Shown here: piece by piece, positions 19,801-28,800 of the stretch | Numbering within the stretch: position 1 is the first letter of the stretch | Layout of the letters: every line of letters starts with the position of its first letter | NCBI GenBank assembly: GCA_965284645.1 | Contig: OZ260106.1 | Span: 1,054,001 to 1,118,000, forward strand | Length of the DNA: 64,000 bases | DNA from: JAIBAJ01 sp965284645 | GTDB taxonomy: Bacteria > Bacteroidota > Bacteroidia > JAIBAJ01 | Direction: 5' to 3' | The notes under the pieces: generated by a model | What the model saw: the letters and a program-made list of their open reading frames with translations, nothing else | What the model was told of the DNA's origin: nothing | The model's database searches: none | Position numbers and translations under genes: made by a program

Positions 19801-22800
19801 TTACCGCAGTGGCACTTCTACTGCAAATATATCTTCGAATAGTAACAAGAACTTTTATTTTGCTGGTACCCCATCCGCCTCTAATTGCATTTATTTCGAT
19901 ATTACCAATACAGACCAGGCAATAACTGATTACCAAACTAGGGTTAGTCCAAAAGAAGCTGGTTCTTTTACTGAAGCATTTACAACAGGAACTTATTTCA
20001 CCAGCTTAACGGGTTCTAATGCAGGATTCTTGCATATACCCAATGGTTTAACTACCCAACTAGAGAGTGGTGCCACAACCATCGGTACCGTTACAGACGA
20101 CTACGATGGACAAACCCGTCCGGTTAGTCCTGGTACTGCACCAGATGTGGGTGCCTGTGAGTTCAATGGTACATCGCCTGCCCCAGTAATTACATTTAAT
20201 TCCTTGAGCCCTCTTGGCAACCAATGTACCGCAACAGCGCATACTGTTTCTGTAAATGTGGTTCCAACGGCTGGTACTACTTCCAGTGTAAACATTACCT
20301 TTAACAACGGTTCTTCTACAGGTCCGGTGGCTATGACCAATACTACCGGTACTACTTGGACGTATTCTATTCCGGCAGCTTCTCCAGCCAATACATCCGT
20401 AACCTATTCCATTGTAGCTACCAATTCGGTGGGTGTTTCTACTACGTATACTGGTACTGCTTATGCCGATGCTCCTGCTTTTGGGGTTACTGCTACTGCC
20501 GCTGCTTCTCCAAGTACAGTTTGTTCTGGTTCTCCAACCAGTTTAACAGCAACAATAGTTAAAAACGTTACGGTTTCAATTGGTGCTGGAGGTACAACGG
20601 GTACAGCTGCTCCTTACAACCCATTTAATGGTGGATACGGAGGTATGAAAGGCAATTATCTGATCAGAGCTTCAGAATTAACCGCCGCCGGATTATCTGC
20701 CGGAAATATTACAGCCATCGCTTTGGATTTTTCAGCAGCCGGAACTACCTACAATGGCTTTGGAATCAGCATGGGTCATACCGCTCTTACTGCCTTAACC
20801 AGTAGTACCATTCAGTCCGGTTTAACCTCTGTCTTCACAGCCACTTCAGTAACGCCTACTGTAGGTGTTAATACCTATACTTTAACCACCCCATTCAACT
20901 GGGATGGTACATCCAATATTATCATAGCTACTTGTTGGAGTAATAACAATGCTTCCAATGCCAATGCTACTGTAAGATACGACGCCACTTCTTTCCAATC
21001 TAGTGTTTCTTATCGTCAGGATAATGCAACTTCTTCAACTATATGTTCCTTTACAGGGGCAACCGGTTCTGGTACAAATACCTTTGATAATGCTAGCAAC
21101 CGTCCTAAATTTGTAATTACTGGAAATGCTGCACCAACTGCAACTGCCTTTTCTTGGAGCGATGGTTCAACTGTTGTTGGAACATCCAATCCACTTTCTC
21201 AAAGTCCTACCAGTAACACCACCTACACCTGCACAGCTACGGTAAGTGGTTGTCCAGTAGTTTCTTCCGGAGCAGCTGTTACGGTTAATTCTCCAACCGC
21301 ATCTCCAACTAACACTTCTGTTGCTACCCAATGCGGTACCAGCGCCATCTTTAGTATTTCTACAGCGGTTTCTAGTCCTACCATTAAATGGTATACAGCT
21401 GCAAGCGGTGGAACTGCTATTTCAGGTGCAACTTCTACAACTTATACAGCCACTGGTTTAAGTGCTGGTTTAAATAGTCGCTGGGCTACTGTAACCGATG
21501 CTACAGGTTGCGAAAGCGCCCGTGTTCAATGCGATGTAACACTTGCTTCTGCAGATGCTTTAACGGCGACAGTATCTCCAACTGGTAACATTTGCCTTGG
21601 AAATCCCATTAGCCTATCGGTTACTCAATCAGGAAGCAACGGAAACGTTTATACTTTAACGTGGCAGGCAGCTGGTGCCGGAAGCGGATTAACTTCCAAC
21701 ACCTCCGGAGCTTTATCTCCTGCCTCCCTTTCGGTAACGCCAACGGCCGCTGGTACTTATAACTATCTAATTGATGGTTTAGAGTCTTCTTCAGGTTGTG
21801 CATCCAACTCTTCTGTTTCAGTAACAGTTATTAATCCAACAGCTGGATACACAGCCACTGCCTCCGCTACGCCAAGTACGGTATGTTCCGGTACCCCAAC
21901 CAGTTTGAATTTGGTTTTGGGTGTTGCAGGTACTGCAACAGTTGGCGCAGGTGGTACAACAGGTACAGGCGCTCCATATAACCCATTTAATGGTGGATAT
22001 GGAGGTATGAAAGGCAATTATTTAATCAGAGCCTCTGAGTTAACTGCTGCCGGTCTTGTAGCTGGAAATATTACAGCAATTGCCTTGGATTTCTCTGGAG
22101 CAGGTACTACCTACAATGGCTTTGGAATTAGCATGGGCCATACCGCTCTAACAGCTTTAACCAGCAGTACCATCCAATCCGGTTTAACTTCTGTATATAC
22201 AGCAGCTTCGGTTACACCAACTGTAGGTGTTAATACCTATACTTTAACCACCCCATTCAACTGGGATGGTTCATCCAATATTATCATAGCTACTTGTTGG
22301 AGTAATAACAATGCTTCTAATACCAATGCTACTGTAAGGTACGATGCCACATCTTTCCAATCCAGTGTTTCTTATCGTAAGGATAATGAAACTTCATCCA
22401 ATATATGTGCATTTACGGGTGCCACCGGTGCAGGTACATTTACTTACGATAACTCTAGCACACGGCCTAAGTTTGTAATTACTGGTGTAGTTTCACAATC
22501 TGCTTCTGCTTATTCTTGGAGCGATGGTTCCACCACAGTAGGTACGACTAATCCTCTTTCACAAAGTCCAACTTCAAACACGTCCTATACTTGTACAGCT
22601 ACCATCAGTGGTTGTCCAATTGTTTCCAACAGTGTTCCTGTTACCGTTAATCCTCCAACAACTTCACCAACCAGTACAACTGTAGCCAGCCAATGTGGTA
22701 CAGCGGCTACCTTTAGTATTTCTACTGCAGTATCAAGTCCTATCATTAAATGGTATACGGCTGCTAGCGGTGGTTCAGCTATTGCTGGTGCAACTTCTAC

Positions 22801-25800
22801 TACTTACACTGCAACAGGTTTAAGTGCCGGTTTAAACAGTCGTTGGGCTACTGTAACGGATGCATCTGGTTGTGAAAGTGCTCGTGTACAATGTGATGTT
22901 ACGCTGTCATCTGCCGATGTGTTAACCGCAGCGGTAAGTCCAACTGGTAACATCTGTTTAGGAAATTCAATTAGTTTATCAGTTTCTCAATCAGGCGGCA
23001 ATGGAAACACCTATGCCTTAACCTGGCAGGCTGCAGGTGCCGGTAGCGGATTAACTTCCAATACCTCTGGTTCTTTATCTCCTGTAACACTTTCAGTAAC
23101 GCCAACTGCCGTTGGAACCTACTCCTATGCTATTAATGGTTTGGAATCCGGCACAGGTTGTGCTGCTTCATCTTCGGTTAGTGTAACGGTTGTAAATCCA
23201 ACTGCTGGAATGACCGCTACTGCAACCAATTCTCCAACCAGTTTCTGTCCAGGAAGCTCTACTTCATTAAATCTAACCATAGGCAGCGCAACTCTTCCTT
23301 CAGGATATTGCGGTATAACTGCCGGTACTAGTTCTGCTTCCTATTTTAATTCATTCTCCACTACCGGTGGTACAAGTAACATTACAAATTCTGCCAGTGG
23401 ATATTCCACTAATGGATATGGAGATTTTACTTCTTTAAAAGTTGTTGCTGATAGAAATGCCAGCATTACTTTCAATACGTCCTTAGTCGGAACTACGGTA
23501 GGTGTGGCCTTGTGGGTTGACTGGAACCAAAATGGTACATTCGAAACATCAGAAAGGATGTATCAAACAACAGGTTATTCCTCCACTGCTACTGCTAGTT
23601 TCACCGTTCCTGTTACGGCAAGCTACGGTGTGACTCGGATGAGGATTTTGATGGACTATAATACTGGTTCTCCATCTAACCCTTGTGGTCCTTTCGCATC
23701 GGGTAGAGGAGAGGTGGAAGATTATACCTTCCAAGTAGCGCCTACTGGTTTTACCTATTCTTGGAGTGATGGTTCTACTGTTGTTGGTACAACCAATCCT
23801 CTTTCTGTAACACCTCCAGTTGGTACTACTAACTACACTTGTACGGCTACTTTAAGTGGTTGTTCAATTACATCAAACACCTTGGCAGTATCACCTAATT
23901 CATCAACTTTGTCTGGCACCTATACCGTGGGTACTGCCGGTACTTATCCAACGATTACTGCTGCCGTTGCAGCCTGGAACAATGCTTGTGCTATTTCCGG
24001 TCATGTTATCTTCAGTTTGTTGGATGCAACTTACCCAAGTGAAACCTTTCCAATCACACTGAATGAACAACCTTTGTCAGGTCCAACAAAAACCTTAACC
24101 ATTAAACCGGCAAGTGGGGTTACTACTTCCATTTCTGGATCCAATGCTAATTCCCTGTTTGTTTTGAATGGTGCGGATTACATAACATTTGATGGTAGTA
24201 ACAATGGTTCAACTTCCAGAAATTTAACCATAGCCAATACCAATACCGGTGCATCAGCGCTTATTTTCAAAGTTAATTCAGTACTAGCCAGCTCGGCCGG
24301 TGCAACAAATAATACCTTGAAAAATATGGTTCTAACTGGTAGCGGAAGAAACAATTCCCTTGCCGCTATTTATCAAGGAGGAGAGACAGTTCCTTCAGCT
24401 GCTGATTTTGACAACAACAATAACACTTATTCGAATAACGTAATTACAGCCAGTCAGGATGGTATTATTGCACTTGGTTCAGCTGCAGGCACTGAAACGG
24501 GATTAACTATCTCAGACAATACTTTAGGACACGCCTCAACCAACGCTTCCCGTCATGCTTATGAAGGTATATTTGTTTCCAATGAAACAGGATTTACCAT
24601 TTCAGGTAACGCGGTATTGGGTGTTCAATCTAATTTCTCCGGTGTAATTGAAGGAATTTTGGTGGGTGGTTTGTCGACCAATGGTACCATTTCTAAAAAT
24701 ACCGTTTCTTATGTTAATAATAATAGTACTTTGGGGTATACCGCAGCTGGTATTACACTAACATCTTCTGCAACAAATGCTAATATTACAGTATCAAATA
24801 ATATTATTTCGGGTATTGTAGGTTATGGTTATTCTGGAGTATATTGGAATGGTCACGGTTTATTAGTTAATAGAGGAACGGGCTATAATATTTATCACAA
24901 TACCATTGCCTTATCAACCAATCAAACGATTGCTGGTACTACTGCTGGTATTTTTATTAATAGCACCTCATCTACGGTAACTCCTGTTCCAGCTGGTTTG
25001 GATATTCGTAACAATATCTTTACAAATACCCAAACAACGGGTGCAACGTATGCAATCTATGCTGAAGTTGCCAATACCGCTTTCTCTAGTATTAATAATA
25101 ATGTTTATTTTTCGTCTGGAGCTAATTTTGGATATCTAGGTTCAGCTCAATCCACTTTAGCGGGTTGGCAAGGTGTTTCTGGTCAAGATGCTAACTCCTT
25201 GAATGTTGCACCTGTCTTTGTTTCTTCCACTAACTATCATTTGAATCCTTCTGCTAACTCAACCTTGGATGGAGCTGGAGCAACGGGTACCGGTGTAACA
25301 AGTGATATAGATGGTGATGTACGTTGCCCTGGTGGTTCTTGCCCTGGCGCGGCAACCAATCCTGATCCAGGTGCGGATGAGTTTGAAGTTCCAACTTGTC
25401 TTTCCCCATCTGCAGTTACTGCTTCAAATATTACATCCACTGGTGTAGGTATTAGCTGGACTGCACCATCGCCTGCTCCTACTGTAGGTTATGAATGGTT
25501 GATTGTAGCTACTGGCGCTGGTTCAGGAGGTACACCAATCGCTACTACACCTGCAGCAGGCGCTGTAACTGGTACTTCTGTTACTGGAATTACCGGTCTT
25601 ACAGCTAGTACCACCTATGATATTTGGGTTCGTTCGGATTGTGGTAGTGGATTGTATAGTTCCTATGTTGGCCCTATTACTTTCACGACTCGTCCTGCCA
25701 ATGATGAGTGTTTGGGTGCAGTTTCGCTTACAGTTAATGCTTCGAATGTTTGTACAAGTACTACCTCTGGTACTTCTGTGAATGCTTCTCAATCACAAGC

Positions 25801-28800
25801 AGCTTGTTCCGGTGCAGGTACAGCCGACGATGATGTTTGGTATTCATTTACAGCCTTGGGCACTGCACATACCGTTACGATAACGGCTGGTACCATTACC
25901 AATTTGAATTTTGAAGTCTTTAGCGGAGCTTGTGGTTCTTTAACATCTATTGCTTGTATCAATAATACCACTGGTTCAAATGCTGAAACTACTGGTTTAA
26001 CTGGCTTATCGATTGGTGCTACCTACTATGTTCGTGTCTTTAGTAATGCAAATGGCACAGGACAAGGTACCTTTACTGTTTGTGTATCAAGTCCACCTGC
26101 CAATGATGCTTGTGCTAATGCCACCGCTTTACCATGTGGTACAACTGGTCTTGCTGGTACTACCAATAGTAGTATTTCAGAGTCAGCTCCTTTCGGCTGT
26201 GCCAATAACCTAGGGGTATGGTATACATTTACAGGTGATGGAACTGCAACCACGGTTACAGTGACTCCAACTGGTTTCGACGTAGAAATAACTGTTGGAT
26301 CTGGTTCTTGTGGTAGTTTAACGCAAGTTTCATGTACAGATAATACTGGTTCTGGTGTAGCTGAGACAGTTACATTTAATACAGTTAATGGAACTACATA
26401 CTATATCTATGTAGCTCATTTTAGTACTTCTGGAACAACTACTGGGGATTTCACTATTTCTAGGTCATCATCCCTTTCACTTTCTAATACAGGAACACCT
26501 GCTACAGGTAACATTCCTGTTGGCACAACAGATGCAGTTATTGCAGGTTTCCAACTTTCTGGTAGTTGTACAACCTTTGACGTTACAGGCTTAACCTATA
26601 CTACCTCAGGAACAGCCACAACTTCAGATGTTTCAAACCTAAGAATATACAGGGATGTGAATAACAATGGTACCTACCAAAGTGGTACGGATGTTTTAGC
26701 TTCTTCTTCTGCCTTGTCTCTATCTGCATCCTTGGTGTTTACTATTACTGGACAAACAGGTATAACAGGCAGTGCTCGGTACCTATTGGTGGGTGATATT
26801 GCGGTTGGTGCTACCATAGGTAGGACTATCACTGGTTCGATTACCCCAGTTGGCAATATTACTGTTTCTACTTCACCATCGGCTTCAACTAGTGGAACTG
26901 CAGTTGGAAATACCCAAACTATCTCTGCAGCAGCTCCTTCAAATGATTTATGTTCAAATGCCACGGCCTTGCCATGTGGCACCAATGCATTAGCTGGTAC
27001 CACCAATAACTGTATTTCAGAATCAGCTCCATTTGGTTGTGCTAATAACCTAGGAGTTTGGTATACATTCACAGGCGATGGTTCTCCAACCACTATATCT
27101 GTTACTCCAACTGGTTTCGATGTGGAAATTACAGTTGGTTCAGGTTCTTGTGGCAGTTTAACGCAAGTTTCTTGTACGGATAATACCGGTTCTGGTGTAG
27201 CTGAGACAGTTACTTTTAACACAGTTAATGGAACGACCTACTATATCTATGTAGCTCATTTCAGCACCTCTGGCACCACTACAGGTAATTTCACTATTTC
27301 AAGGGCAGCTTCTTTAGCCCTTTCAAATACTGGAACACCAGCTACAGGTAACATCGGTCAAGGTGTTTCCAATTCCTTGATTTCTGGATTCCAATTGGCG
27401 CCTGCTTGTGCCTCGTATTCATTGACTGGGGTTACCTTTACAACCACAGGGACTGCTACAACAGCAGATTTGTCAAACTTTAGGGTATATAGAGACGTCA
27501 ACAATAATGGTACTTACGAAAGTGGTACTGATGTCTTGGCTTCATCTTCTGCTCAAGCCTTAGCCGCTTCAATAACCTTTACAATTACCGGTCAAACATC
27601 TATTTCTGCAAGTGGAAGGTATTTATTAGTTGCTGATGTGGCTGTTGGCGCTACGGTTGGTAGAACTATTGTGGCTTCAGTAACTTCGGTTTCAAATATC
27701 ACCTATTCTACAGTTCCTTCAGTTACTGCTACAGGAACGGCAACTGGTAATACTAGAACAATTTCTGGTACGCCTCCTGCAAATGATGACTGTGCTGGTG
27801 CAACTCCGTTTGCAACTATTCCAACAGATGGAAGCTGTGTTAATTTGAACAACCAATCTACTGCCAATGCTTTAGCTTCTGGTGTAACGCCATCAGGTAC
27901 CTGTACATCTAATTCTGGAACCCCAGATGATGATGTGTGGTATTCTTTTGTTGCCCCAGGACCTTCTGTCATTGTTAACTTTACTTATGTTTCTGGTGCA
28001 ACCGATATCTATTGGCAAGCCTTTAGTGGTTCTTGTGGTTCAACAATGACTTCCATTGCCTGCTCAGATGCAAATGCTGGAGGTACTTTAACAGGTTTGA
28101 CAACAGGGGCAACCTACTATATTCGTTTGTATACATTTAGTTCAGCTGTATCAACAGTTCAGAATATTTGTTTGCAAACTCCACCGCCACCGCCATCCAA
28201 TGATTTGTGTTCTGCAGCAACAACCATTACTTGTTCGACTACTGGATTGGCTGGAACAACGGTAAACACAGTGCCTGAGTCAACTACTCCTCCTGTTTGT
28301 TCAGGAAGTATCTCCGCCTATGGTGTATGGTACACCTTTGCGGGTAATGGACAAACAACTAACGTAACTGCAACTCCTGCCGCTGGATATGATTTAGAAG
28401 TTGTTATTTACAGTGGTTCTTGTGGATCATTAACAGCTTTGAATTGTGCTGACAATGGTTCAGCTGGTGCAGCAGAAACGGCAACCGTTAGTACCACAAA
28501 TGGTACTACTTATTATGTATATGTGGCCTATTTCACAACAGGAACAACTACAGGTACATTTACCCTTTCTGTGAATTGTATTGCCCCAATTACAAATGAT
28601 AATTGTGGTTCAGCTACTACCTTCCCTACAATTCCAACGGATGGTTCGTGTGCCTCACTTTCAAATCAAACAACAATTGGTGCTACTGCTTCTGGTGTTA
28701 CACCAACTGGTAGCTGTACCTCAAATTTTGGTACTCCAGATGATGATGTTTGGTATTCTTTTGTTGCTTCTGCTACTTCTTTACAGTTGGAGTTCACCAA

